From contig NZ_JARUXE010000002.1 of the NCBI RefSeq assembly GCF_030433895.1, positions 62,001-126,000 on the forward strand: 64,000 nt of DNA. Reading direction: 5' to 3'. The notes below the pieces were generated by a model. It saw nothing but the letters and a program-made list of their open reading frames with translations. It searched no databases and had not been told where the DNA came from. The stretch comes from Arthrobacter sp. PsM3 (GTDB lineage Bacteria; Actinomycetota; Actinomycetes; Actinomycetales; Micrococcaceae). Shown here in pieces: positions 42,202 through 50,504 of this stretch (its first letter is position 1; every line of letters starts with the position of its first letter). The position numbers were made by a program, and so were the translations under genes.

Positions 42202-45200
42202 CTAGCCCCAGTGCGGGGGTTTCTGTTCTTCAAGCCAGGAGTCGTGGTCGTAGCCGCCCGGCTCATCGCCCCAGCGCCGCGGGTCGTCTTCAGCGGCCTT
42301 GTTCGGCAGCACGCCGGCCGGGACCGGGGAAGGCACGGCGGGTGTGCCGTCCCTGGCGTCCTCCCGGGAGCCGTCGTTCTGGGCCTCGGCACTGTTCTGA
42401 ACCCCGCCGTCGTTCCGGACCCCGTCGTCGTTTTGGACCCCGGCGCCATTCTGCACGTCGTCGTTGTCCCGGGTGTCACCGTCAGCATTCATGCCGCCGG
42501 CCTCCTTACTGCCCTGATCTGTTCTGTCCTGATGCGCGCTGTCCGGCTGTCCCGAAGCGGTCCGACCGTCAAAGGCCTGCGCTTCGTTGACGGCCAGGTT
42601 CTCAACGTCGTCGTCGAAGAATCCCGGCGAAGCCGGCTGGCGGTGCGTCACGGCCGGCTTTTCCAGCCCCAGGTATCCGCCGATGCGGTCGGCGCAGGCC
42701 GAAGGATCGGTGAAGACCTCTATGGTCCATAGTGGCATGTAGCGCCAGCCCAGTCGCTCCAGGAGCTGCGGACGGAGCCTGCTGCGTTCACGGACGGTCA
42801 GCCGGCGGTACTGTTCGGTGCCGTCGGACTCAATCGCCACCGGCCGGGGAATCTCGGCGTCGTCCTGCCCGAGGGTGCTCAGCGGATCGGCCGCGGCCAC
42901 CATGTTCAGGGCGCCGTCGTACTGGTGCCAGACCCGGGCACCCCTTGCCCGCAGCCGGTCGCCGAGATCCGCCACGAGGGGGTCAGCTCCCAGCGCCTGC
43001 TCGCTGGCAGCCGCCCGCGAAGCCGGGCTGCCGAGATTGGAGTTGCCCGCGATTTCCCGGTCCAGCAGCTCATAGAAGTCCACCGCGCCGTGGCTCAGCC
43101 GGGTCACGTCGAGGTCCTCGGGACGGAAGCAGCTCAGCACGTACAGCGACCGGCGCGCCCTCGTCATAGCGAGGGCAAACTTGGCCCGTCCGCCATCCGC
43201 GGACAGCGGACCCAGATTGTGCAGCGCGCGCCCGTGCGGGGTGCGGCCGTAGCCCGGTGAAAAGATCACATGATCGCGGACCAAACCCTGGGCTCGTTCC
43301 AGGTCCACCACCCGGAAAGATTCGTCCCCGGCGGTGAAGAAGCTGGCCAGCAGCGGATAGTTGGGCAGCTGCAGCCGGATGGACTCGCCGATCCGGGCTG
43401 CGTGCCGGAGGCTCCCGGTCACCACGGCCAGGGATGTGCGGGGCCGGAGCCGTGCGTGTTCGAAGACAAGCTCCACCGCCCGGTTCACCTCGGCGACCAC
43501 GGATTCGACGCCGTCCTGGTCCGCGCTGGGGAGTCCGGTGCCGTCGGGCAGGTACTCCACCGTCAAGGCACGGTCCAGCCCGGTAGCGGACTGGCCCTCC
43601 GGCAGCCGGCGCAGTCCGCCGTCGTAGAAGCTCCTGCTCAGCTGCCGCACGAGGTCTTCGTCAACGGCGCGGTAGATGGTCTTCAGGCTCCAGACGGGCA
43701 GCACCGAGGCCAGCGCCTTGTACGCGCTCTCCACGCCCTGGTGGGAGCTCTCGCCGGCGGCAAGCCGCTCCACACTGACCGTGAAGGTCCGCGGGCTGGC
43801 GATCCGGTCGTCACCGAAGGCAATGACCTGCCGGGCCCGGGCGATGGCCGGCAGGACAGCCTGCAGCGAAGTCGCCTCGGCGTCGAGGATGACAACGGCG
43901 TCGAACCGCTGCTCCACCGGCAAGACCGCGGTCAGGAGATAGGGGCTGACCGACCACACCGGAACCAGCATCGGCAGCAGTTCCGCGGCCTGACCGGTCA
44001 GCGCCGCCAGCGTGACCCGACCGTCCTTGAGCAGGCTGCGCAGCAGTTCGGTCTGGCGCGGGTGCTCCGCGAGAGCCGCCCGCCAGCGTTCGGCAAGATT
44101 CCAGCGCAGCCGGGCGGCACCGCTGGCGATGTGGGCGTTGTCCGCGAGGCGGTACTCGGCTTCGAGCTGGCGCAGGGCGTCGCCGTCGGACATGGCCAGG
44201 TAATCGTCGCCGCTGATCATGGCTTCCAGCGCCGACTGCCACCAGGCGAGCTCAAGCTCCGTAGCCACGGAGTCCGCCGGCACCTCGCGCTCGGCGAGAT
44301 CGGCGAGGAGTTCACCGAGGCCATGCTCGCGCATGTTCTCCACCAGGAGCGTGCGCTCCGGCAGGGTCTCAAGCGTGCCGGTGTCGGCAACCAGCCGTTC
44401 CAGCCGCTCCATGAGTTCTTCGTAGGGTGTGCCGTGCAGGTCTCCGCCTGCCGCGGTGTGCCTGACGGCCTGGCCCAGCTCGGCAAGTTCCGCTTCCAGC
44501 TCGCGGTACAGGGAAATGATTTCCCCGAGGCCGGACGGGACGGCCGGATGGCGCTGCGTCGTGGCGTAGTCGGCCCACGCGGCCCGCTGCTCCTGGACGA
44601 GGACCAGGGAGCTGTGCAGGTCGGCGATGTGGACGCCCGGGCGGACGTATTCCTTCGCCACCCGGCGCAGGCGGGAGCGCTGCATGGACGGCATCTCGAT
44701 GCTCCGTTCCCGGCGCCAGGAGGAGGCCGCGGTGGCGGAGATGAGGTCGTGGACCGGACGGTCAAAAATGTCCGGGGTGAATTTGTCGAGGCTTTCGCGC
44801 ACTGCGACCAGCAGTTCAACCTGGTCGCCCCACTCAGCGAAGGTGCGGCCCAGGCGGATCTCGGCATGTTCGGCGACGCCGTTCATCCGGTTGCGCAGTT
44901 CAGGCAGCTTGCCGGCTACGGAGCGGGCGACCTGCTGGGCCTCCTGGGTCTCCTTGCGGGTCAGCAGGCGGGCGCCGTGCCAGGGGCTCATCGTCGAGGC
45001 CCGGCTGAAGCTTCCCAGCTCGGCTGCCCGGCGGAGCCGGTCGGCCAGTTCCTCGCGGTCCCGGATGCTGTCCAGCACGCTGCGCTTGAGCCGCACGGTG
45101 GTGGCCGGTGCAGGCTGGAGGGAGGTCAGCCCGGCCAGCGACTGCATGGCCTCGTACGGCGAGCAGCCCCAGCGTTGGCGGACGTTGTGCAGTGAGGCGA

Positions 45201-46398
45201 CGTGGTCCCGAAGGGCGTGGCGGTGCTCGATCAGTGTGGTGTGCAGGTTGCTGAGCTGCGGCTCGAGGGATTTCTCGTTGCGCACGATGGCCCGGACCAG
45301 CTGGCCCTTGAGCTGCAGTGGAGTGGCGTTGCCGGCGAGCTGGAACAGGGTGGAGTCCAACCCGAGGGTGTCCAGCTGCGCGGAGATCTCACCCAGGCTG
45401 GCACGCCGGTCCCCCACGACCAGGACGGTTTTGCCCTGGTCGACGAGGGCGCCGATGGTGTTGATGGCGGTCTGGGTCTGGCCGGTGCCCGGCGGGCTGC
45501 TGACCACGAGGGAGTCCCCGGCGCGGACGGCGTCGACGACGTACTGCTGGTCGGTGTCGGCGTCGAGCAGCAGCAGTTCGTCGGCGGGATCCCGCGCGTC
45601 GGTGCTGGGGAAGCGCCCGGGCTTGAGCTCAGCAACCTCCACCGCACCGCCGTCGGCGGCACGCGCCAGCGCGGCCACGAGGGGATGGTTCCCGTTGATC
45701 CACGGATCCTCAAGGCTCCCGGACAGGTCGGCGAAGGTGGAGACCAGGAGGTTGTGCTCGACCTCGGCGCCATGGATCGGCTGGATGAGCGTGCCGAGGC
45801 GGTCAAGGACCGGCTGCGGATCGAACCGGGCGGTGCTGTACGCCATGCGGGTGACGGCGTTGACGTCGAAGACGATCCCGTGGACGGTCTTCAGGTGCCG
45901 GACCAGGGCAGGGTTGATCTTGGCCTGTTCGGTCAGCTGCAGTTCGTAGTCGTCCTCGCCGGGGCGGACCGTGAGCGAGATGGCCGTCAGCATGACGGGG
46001 GCCGAGACGCGCTGGGGTTTGCCTCCGACGGCGGAGGTCCAGACGACGGTGCCCGCCGAGAAGTATCCGGCATCGATGCCGCGGTCGTTGGTGAGCTCGA
46101 AGATCTTGGACCGCAGGTTGCGGGAGGCACGGGCGGCGACGACGTACTGCTGGTGATCACGGATCAGGGTGGAGAGCCGGGTGCGCCGGCCGGCCATCAA
46201 CTGCGCCAGGCCCGAGGGATGGGCATGCGTCAGATCGATGGAGCCCTCAGGCGTTTTGGTAAAGCGCAGCATGGTGTCTGCTCCGGTGACGGGCTTGAGC
46301 CCCGACAGCCATTTCCTGAGCTCCTCGGAGCCCTCGGGGTGGCCTTGACCAACTGACACTGCTGCCTTCTTTTCTGTGCTCGCGTTTACTTTGCTCAC
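42202..46398 (-). CDS. DUF4011-helicase-nuclease protein with altered Walker A
   Basis: This 1398-codon protein (GTG at 46398; frame open to 46506) has an N-terminal DUF4011 region (LRKWLSGLKPVTGADTMLRF, DLTHAHPSGLAQLMAGRRTR), an SF1-like helicase core and a C-terminal Vsr/REase-like domain (PVAIESDGTEQYRRLTVRER, LLERLGWRYMPLWTIEVF). The Walker A near residues 300-310 reads SPPGTGQTQTA: the usual Lys is Gln (codon CAG at 45478-45480). The Walker B region is VVILDAEATS rather than a DEA form. The motif near the end, KFALAMTRARRSLYVL, is helicase motif VI-like. The last ~170 residues are acidic with loose VQND repeats. Families of this layout are linked to phage defence; here it stands alone between guaA and a SAF gene. 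Confidence 0.75.
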   Translation of the reverse strand: MSKVNASTEKKAAVSVGQGHPEGSEELRKWLSGLKPVTGADTMLRFTKTPEGSIDLTHAHPSGLAQLMAGRRTRLSTLIRDHQQYVVAARASRNLRSKIFELTNDRGIDAGYFSAGTVVWTSAVGGKPQRVSAPVMLTAISLTVRPGEDDYELQLTEQAKINPALVRHLKTVHGIVFDVNAVTRMAYSTARFDPQPVLDRLGTLIQPIHGAEVEHNLLVSTFADLSGSLEDPWINGNHPLVAALARAADGGAVEVAELKPGRFPSTDARDPADELLLLDADTDQQYVVDAVRAGDSLVVSSPPGTGQTQTAINTIGALVDQGKTVLVVGDRRASLGEISAQLDTLGLDSTLFQLAGNATPLQLKGQLVRAIVRNEKSLEPQLSNLHTTLIEHRHALRDHVASLHNVRQRWGCSPYEAMQSLAGLTSLQPAPATTVRLKRSVLDSIRDREELADRLRRAAELGSFSRASTMSPWHGARLLTRKETQEAQQVARSVAGKLPELRNRMNGVAEHAEIRLGRTFAEWGDQVELLVAVRESLDKFTPDIFDRPVHDLISATAASSWRRERSIEMPSMQRSRLRRVAKEYVRPGVHIADLHSSLVLVQEQRAAWADYATTQRHPAVPSGLGEIISLYRELEAELAELGQAVRHTAAGGDLHGTPYEELMERLERLVADTGTLETLPERTLLVENMREHGLGELLADLAEREVPADSVATELELAWWQSALEAMISGDDYLAMSDGDALRQLEAEYRLADNAHIASGAARLRWNLAERWRAALAEHPRQTELLRSLLKDGRVTLAALTGQAAELLPMLVPVWSVSPYLLTAVLPVEQRFDAVVILDAEATSLQAVLPAIARARQVIAFGDDRIASPRTFTVSVERLAAGESSHQGVESAYKALASVLPVWSLKTIYRAVDEDLVRQLSRSFYDGGLRRLPEGQSATGLDRALTVEYLPDGTGLPSADQDGVESVVAEVNRAVELVFEHARLRPRTSLAVVTGSLRHAARIGESIRLQLPNYPLLASFFTAGDESFRVVDLERAQGLVRDHVIFSPGYGRTPHGRALHNLGPLSADGGRAKFALAMTRARRSLYVLSCFRPEDLDVTRLSHGAVDFYELLDREIAGNSNLGSPASRAAASEQALGADPLVADLGDRLRARGARVWHQYDGALNMVAAADPLSTLGQDDAEIPRPVAIESDGTEQYRRLTVRERSRLRPQLLERLGWRYMPLWTIEVFTDPSACADRIGGYLGLEKPAVTHRQPASPGFFDDDVENLAVNEAQAFDGRTASGQPDSAHQDRTDQGSKEAGGMNADGDTRDNDDVQNGAGVQNDDGVRNDGGVQNSAEAQNDGSREDARDGTPAVPSPVPAGVLPNKAAEDDPRRWGDEPGGYDHDSWLEEQKPPHWG

Positions 46399-46579
46399 GT
46401 TATCCGTGCCCGCGCGGGACGTCCTGGACCATACCGGCATGCTTTCGAGGGTAGCCCGAATCCGGTCCCGGTGAGGCGCCGCAACACTGGCGGGACCCAA
46501 ATTCAACGGGAATTAACAGGATCGCCGTCCCTGGCCAATGCCCTGTCCGAATCCCTTCCGGGAAGACCCGGGCAGACGC

Positions 46580-46613
46580 AAAATGGCCGTCCCCCACAGG
46601 AGGCCGGCCATTT
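46580..46613 (-). terminator. guaA terminator
   Basis: AAATGGCC (46581-46588) pairs with GGCCATTT (46606-46613), and the minus strand continues into Ts. It lies 18 bases after the guaA stop. Confidence 0.65.
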
Positions 46614-46630
46614 CCCTGCCTGTTACCAGG

Positions 46631-48220
46631 CTACTCCCACTCGATGGTTCCCGGCGGTTTGCTGGTCACGTCGAGCACCACGCGGTTCACACCGTCCACC
46701 TCGTTGGTGATGCGGTTGGAGATCCTGGCCAACAGATCGTAGGGCAGCCGCGACCAGTCCGCGGTCATGGCGTCTTCGGACGATACGGGACGCAGCACGA
46801 TCGGGTGGCCGTAGGTGCGGCCGTCGCCCTGGACGCCGACGCTGCGGACATCGGCCAGCAGGACAACCGGCATCTGCCAGACCTCGTTGTCCAGTCCGGC
46901 AGCGGTCAGTTCCGCCCGCGCAATGGCATCTGCCTTGCGCAGCAGGTCCAGCCGCTCCTTCGTGACTTCGCCGACGATCCGGATGCCGAGGCCCGGTCCG
47001 GGGAACGGCTGGCGTCCGACAATTTCCTGCGGCAGGCCAAGCTGGGCGCCGACGGCGCGTACCTCGTCCTTGAACAGGGCGCGCAGCGGTTCGACGAGTT
47101 CGAACTGCAGGTCCTCCGGCAGGCCCCCCACGTTGTGGTGGCTCTTGATGTTCGCGGCACCTTCGCCGCCCCCGGATTCCACGACGTCCGGGTACAGGGT
47201 CCCCTGCACCAGGAACTTGATCTTTTCGCCGTGCGCGGCTGCCTCGGCGATGATCGCCAGTTCGGCTTCCTCGAAGGCGCGGATGAATTCGCGGCCGATG
47301 ATCTTGCGTTTGGTCTCCGGGTCGCTGACGCCGGCCAGTGCCGACTGGAAGCGCTCCTGCTCGTTGGCGACGTAGAGCTTGACGCCGGTGGCGGCCACGA
47401 AGTCGCGTTCGACCTGTTCGGCTTCGCCCTCGCGCAGCAGTCCGTGGTCCACGAAGACACAGGTCAGCTGGTCGCCGACGGCGCGCTGGACCAGGGCGGC
47501 GGCCACAGCGGAGTCAACGCCGCCGGACAGGCCGCAAATGACCCGGGCATCGCCGATCTGTGCACGGATCCGGTCGACCTGCTCCTCGAGGATGTTCCCC
47601 GCGGTCCAGTTCGCTTCCAGCCCGGCGCCCTTGAACAGGAAGTTCTCCAGCACCTGCTGGCCATAGGCCGAGTGCTTCACCTCCGGGTGCCACTGCACAC
47701 CGTAGAGGCGCTTCTCCTCGTTGGCGAAGGCGGCGACCTCGGCTCCTGCGGTCGTCGCGAGGACCTCGAAGCCTTCCGGGGCCTCGTGCACCGAGTCGCC
47801 GTGGCTCATCCAGGTGCTCTGGTGCTGGGGCATGCCGTCCAGGATGGAGCGGCCTTCGCCGAGGGTGGTGGTCTCGGTGGCTCCATACTCGCGGAGACCG
47901 GTCTGGGCCACCTTGCCGCCGAGTGCGTTGGCCATCGCCTGGAAGCCGTAGCAGATGCCGAAGACCGGCACACCGGCGTCGAACAGCTCCGCGCCGACGC
48001 TGGGGGCACCTTCGGCGTAGACGCTCGCGGGGCCGCCGGAGAGGATGATCGCGGCGGGGTTCTTGGCCAGCAGTTGTTCGGTGCTGTAGGTATGCGGAAC
48101 CACTTCCGAATACACGTTCGCTTCCCGGACGCGGCGGGCGATCAGCTGCGCGTACTGGGCACCGTAGTCAACAACCAGCACGGGCTTGTGGGACGTCTGG
48201 GATGCAGAGGGAGTAGTCAC
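46631..48220 (-). CDS. guaA: GMP synthase (glutamine-hydrolysing)
   Basis: This 529-residue enzyme aminates XMP to GMP. The class I glutamine amidotransferase domain has the nucleophile Cys in [10 protein letters not shown] and the triad His/Glu in [11 protein letters not shown]. The ATP-pyrophosphatase domain has the P-loop [12 protein letters not shown]. The C-terminal dimerisation domain ends [17 protein letters not shown], as expected. It is a housekeeping gene, here near guaB3 (52331) and guaB (58202), so all steps from IMP to GMP are represented in the window. Confidence 0.96.
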   Translation of the reverse strand: MTTPSASQTSHKPVLVVDYGAQYAQLIARRVREANVYSEVVPHTYSTEQLLAKNPAAIILSGGPASVYAEGAPSVGAELFDAGVPVFGICYGFQAMANALGGKVAQTGLREYGATETTTLGEGRSILDGMPQHQSTWMSHGDSVHEAPEGFEVLATTAGAEVAAFANEEKRLYGVQWHPEVKHSAYGQQVLENFLFKGAGLEANWTAGNILEEQVDRIRAQIGDARVICGLSGGVDSAVAAALVQRAVGDQLTCVFVDHGLLREGEAEQVERDFVAATGVKLYVANEQERFQSALAGVSDPETKRKIIGREFIRAFEEAELAIIAEAAAHGEKIKFLVQGTLYPDVVESGGGEGAANIKSHHNVGGLPEDLQFELVEPLRALFKDEVRAVGAQLGLPQEIVGRQPFPGPGLGIRIVGEVTKERLDLLRKADAIARAELTAAGLDNEVWQMPVVLLADVRSVGVQGDGRTYGHPIVLRPVSSEDAMTADWSRLPYDLLARISNRITNEVDGVNRVVLDVTSKPPGTIEWE

Positions 48221-48336
48221 AGTCCTAGCCTACTTTGCGGCGCCGTCCGCCCGCACATTGAGAAGGCCGCCCGGGGCCTGAAACGGCCGCCGGGTAAGCG
48301 AACTCACATGGGAGGGCGCGACGTCGGCCAGCGGCA

Positions 48337-48399
48337 CGCCGCGGGGGCAGATCAGGGCGGATCAGGCGTCCGCATGCGCCCTGATCTGCCCCCGCGGCG
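48337..48399. repeat. Perfect 23-bp-arm palindromic element
   Basis: Arms 48337-48359 and 48377-48399 are perfect inverted copies (starting CGCCGCGGGGGC) with a 17-base loop. It lies in the gap between the guaA start and the DUF3817 stop. The size and the 17-base loop equal those of the element in rsgA (7210-7274), but the sequence is unrelated. No T-run follows, so it is not a standard terminator. Confidence 0.8.
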
Positions 48400-48443
48400 G
48401 CTCGAGGCCGCCCCGGGGCGGCCGGGCGCTGTCCGGGGCAGGC

Positions 48444-48956
48444 TCAGTAGCGCTGCGGGGCCTGCGGGTTGGCGGCCAGCTCGGCCTCCACCTCGGCATG
48501 GAACTTCTTTTCCACGAAGAAGGACAGGAACGGCACCACGCCGCCGAGCGCCAGGACGATCATCTTCGAGAACGGCCAGCGCATCAGCGACCACAGGCGG
48601 AAGTTGGACATGAGGTACACGACGTACATCCAGCCGTGCACGATCAGCACCGCGATGGAGACGTTCACGCCGCCGATGACCCCCGGCGGCTCGGCGTCGG
48701 CGAATCCGAAGCCGAACGGCTCGCCGGTGACGGCGTTGGTTCCGCCGGCGAAGAGGTACTGGCCGAAGGCGTACCGGGCGATCAGTTCGGCGCAGAGCAA
48801 GAGCAGCATGGAACCGGTCAGGTACGCAAGGACCTTGTAGAACTTCAACGCCGACCGGATCTGCGCCTCGGTTCCGCCGAAACGGCGCTTCTTGCCGCGC
48901 GCGCTTCCCGTGGCGTTGGACTGCTGCGGCTGGACGGCCGGCTGGGGCTCGATCAT
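48444..48956 (-). CDS. DUF3817 integral membrane protein
   Basis: This 170-residue protein has about three membrane helices: LKFYKVLAYLTGSMLLLLCA, NVSIAVLIVHGWMYVVYLMS and MIVLALGGVVPFLSFFVE, with the polar N-terminus and the C-terminal FHAEVEAELA. It matches DUF3817, common in actinobacteria and of unknown function. Its start overlaps the SURF1 stop by four bases (ATGA), so both are translated together; a role near respiratory oxidase assembly is possible. Confidence 0.85.
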   Translation of the reverse strand: MIEPQPAVQPQQSNATGSARGKKRRFGGTEAQIRSALKFYKVLAYLTGSMLLLLCAELIARYAFGQYLFAGGTNAVTGEPFGFGFADAEPPGVIGGVNVSIAVLIVHGWMYVVYLMSNFRLWSLMRWPFSKMIVLALGGVVPFLSFFVEKKFHAEVEAELAANPQAPQRY

Positions 48957-49816
48957 GATTGCACTTTCGGTTCGGAGGGGTGCGGTTCGTTGGGGTCAGG
49001 TTCCGGGAGGTGCCGGGCCGCGGCTTCCTCCTCCTCGTCGAGGGCGTCCTCGAGACCGCGGCGGTAGTCGTCCTTGACCAGGCGCCACCAGATGAACAGG
49101 GCGAAGCCGGCGAACACGACCCACTCCGCGGCGTAGAAGAGGTTCAGCCAGTTGACCTTCCCGGCAGACGGCTGCGGCCCGACGTTCAGCGGTTTGAGCG
49201 CTCCGCCGGACGCGGCGGCACTGACATCGCTGCCGCCGGAGGTCTCGGAGCCCGCGGCAACGAAGCCGGGGTAGCTGCTGACTTCCCAGATGTTGATGAG
49301 TTCCGCGACGGAGACGGCGCTGGCCCGGCCGGGGCCGGCGTCGGTCCCGGGCAGCGGGGCCTCGGACGGCAGCAGCCGCCCGGTCAGTTCAATGGTTCCC
49401 GACGGCGGCGCGTCGGCATCCGCGGGGTCCGCAACCCAGCCGCGGGCGACCGGGATCCAGGTCTGCGGCGAGGCACCGGCCCCGGTCAGGACGGGGGCAT
49501 CCTTCACAGCCAATGCCGAAACGACCCAGAATCCCTTGGCACCGTCGTTCAGGCGCCCCGGCACCAGGACCTGCTTCTGCGGGTCGTAGCTGCCGGTGGC
49601 GGTGATGATCTGGTCAGCAACCGATCCGGGGAAGAAATCTCCGGGCCGGAGCACGGCGGTGAGCGGTTTGGGCTCCTCGGTGATGGTGGAGACCGTCACT
49701 TCGGGCTGGGTCGAGCGGCCGAACTGCCACTGGCTGAGCAGCACAAACACCCCGGAAATGACGATCGCGAACACCAGTCCGGCGATCCAGCGGGGTTTGA
49801 GGGCAGTCTTCAGCAC
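48953..49816 (-). CDS. SURF1-family protein, cytochrome oxidase biogenesis
   Basis: This 287-residue membrane protein has the SURF1 N-terminal helix (RWIAGLVFAIVISGVFVLLS then QWQFGR), a large extracytoplasmic loop, including PVLTGAGASPQTWIPVARGWV, and a second C-terminal helix (WLNLFYAAEWVVFAGFALFI followed by WWRLVKDDYR). SURF1 helps assemble haem-copper oxidases. The C-terminal tail is acidic. It heads a two-gene operon with DUF3817. Confidence 0.87.
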   Translation of the reverse strand: MLKTALKPRWIAGLVFAIVISGVFVLLSQWQFGRSTQPEVTVSTITEEPKPLTAVLRPGDFFPGSVADQIITATGSYDPQKQVLVPGRLNDGAKGFWVVSALAVKDAPVLTGAGASPQTWIPVARGWVADPADADAPPSGTIELTGRLLPSEAPLPGTDAGPGRASAVSVAELINIWEVSSYPGFVAAGSETSGGSDVSAAASGGALKPLNVGPQPSAGKVNWLNLFYAAEWVVFAGFALFIWWRLVKDDYRRGLEDALDEEEEAAARHLPEPDPNEPHPSEPKVQS

Positions 49817-49871
49817 CCCTTAACCGTACTTCGTCGGCGCGTAGAACAACGAAACGGAGAGTGGGACCAGG

Positions 49872-49940
49872 GCCTGCCCCCAAAGTGGGCAGCAGGGTCG
49901 CCTCGTGGCGACGGGGCCAAGGCGCAAGAGCCTGCCCCCA
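49872..49940. repeat. Direct repeats and hairpin between SURF1 and EIIA genes
   Basis: GCCTGCCCCCA occurs at 49872-49882 and 49930-49940. Between them GTCGCC-TCGT-GGCGAC (49897-49912) is a perfect 6-bp hairpin. The block lies upstream of the SURF1 start and ends five bases after the EIIA stop. It may serve as the EIIA terminator or be a small repeat element. Confidence 0.5.
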
Positions 49941-49945
49941 CTTTT

Positions 49946-50434
49946 TCAGTGGTCGAAGAAGACCAGGCTGGAGTTGATGAGTTCGGCGATCACTTCGGGG
50001 TCGTAGGCACGGCGGAGCGATTCGCGGAAGGCTTCCTTCGACAGCGACCGGGCGATGGTCGCCAGCACTTCGAGGTGCTCGGAGAAGGAGCTCGCCGGGG
50101 TTGCGATCAGGAGGACCACGGTGGCGGGCCCGTCGGCGGCGCCGAAGTCCAGGGCCTTGCCGTATTTCGTGATGCCGACGGCGATAGAGGTCCGGGACAC
50201 GAACTCGCTGCGGGCATGGGGCAGGCCGATGCCGCCGGGCAGGCCGGTGGCCATCTGGTGTTCCCGGGCGTTGACGTGTTTGAGGAAGCCTTCAAGGTCG
50301 GAGATGCGCCCGGCGGCATGCATCCGTTCCGCCAGTTGGCTGGCAGCGTCGAACTTGTCGGTGGCGTCCATCTCGAGGATCACCATTTCGGGGGTGGTGA
50401 GCTCGGCGTCATACCGGTCCAATGGTTCCGCCAA
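49946..50434 (-). CDS. PTS fructose-type EIIA domain protein
   Basis: This ~162-residue protein is a single EIIA domain of the fructose/mannitol/PtsN class, a phosphocarrier accepting phosphate from HPr. The active-site His is in GIGLPHARSEFV (His73), followed by AVGITKYGKALDFGA. TTG at 50434 is chosen because GAAGGG lies seven bases upstream; the longer frame to 50656 runs antisense through glpD. No EIIB or EIIC gene is next to it, so it may serve a distant transporter or be regulatory. It follows glpD on the same strand. Confidence 0.83.
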   Translation of the reverse strand: MAEPLDRYDAELTTPEMVILEMDATDKFDAASQLAERMHAAGRISDLEGFLKHVNAREHQMATGLPGGIGLPHARSEFVSRTSIAVGITKYGKALDFGAADGPATVVLLIATPASSFSEHLEVLATIARSLSKEAFRESLRRAYDPEVIAELINSSLVFFDH

Positions 50435-50458
50435 GAGTAATCCCTTCAAAATGGCGTC

Positions 50459-50497
50459 AGTCCGCCGGCAGGCTCGGGTCGAGGCTGCCGGCGGACT
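50459..50497 (-). terminator. Hairpin between glpD and the EIIA gene
   Basis: AGTCCGCCGGCAG (50459-50471) pairs perfectly with 50485-50497 around a 13-base loop, eight bases after the glpD stop. A T-run follows only after eight further bases, so termination may be partial and allow some read-through into the EIIA gene. Confidence 0.5.
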
Positions 50498-50504
50498 CTG
50501 CCGG

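Noticed and set aside
43270-46356. Very long plus-strand frames opposite the DUF4011 helicase gene (641 and 384 codons)
   Set aside because: They are shadow frames created by high GC codon bias; they have Gly/Gln/His/Arg-rich composition and no family resemblance.
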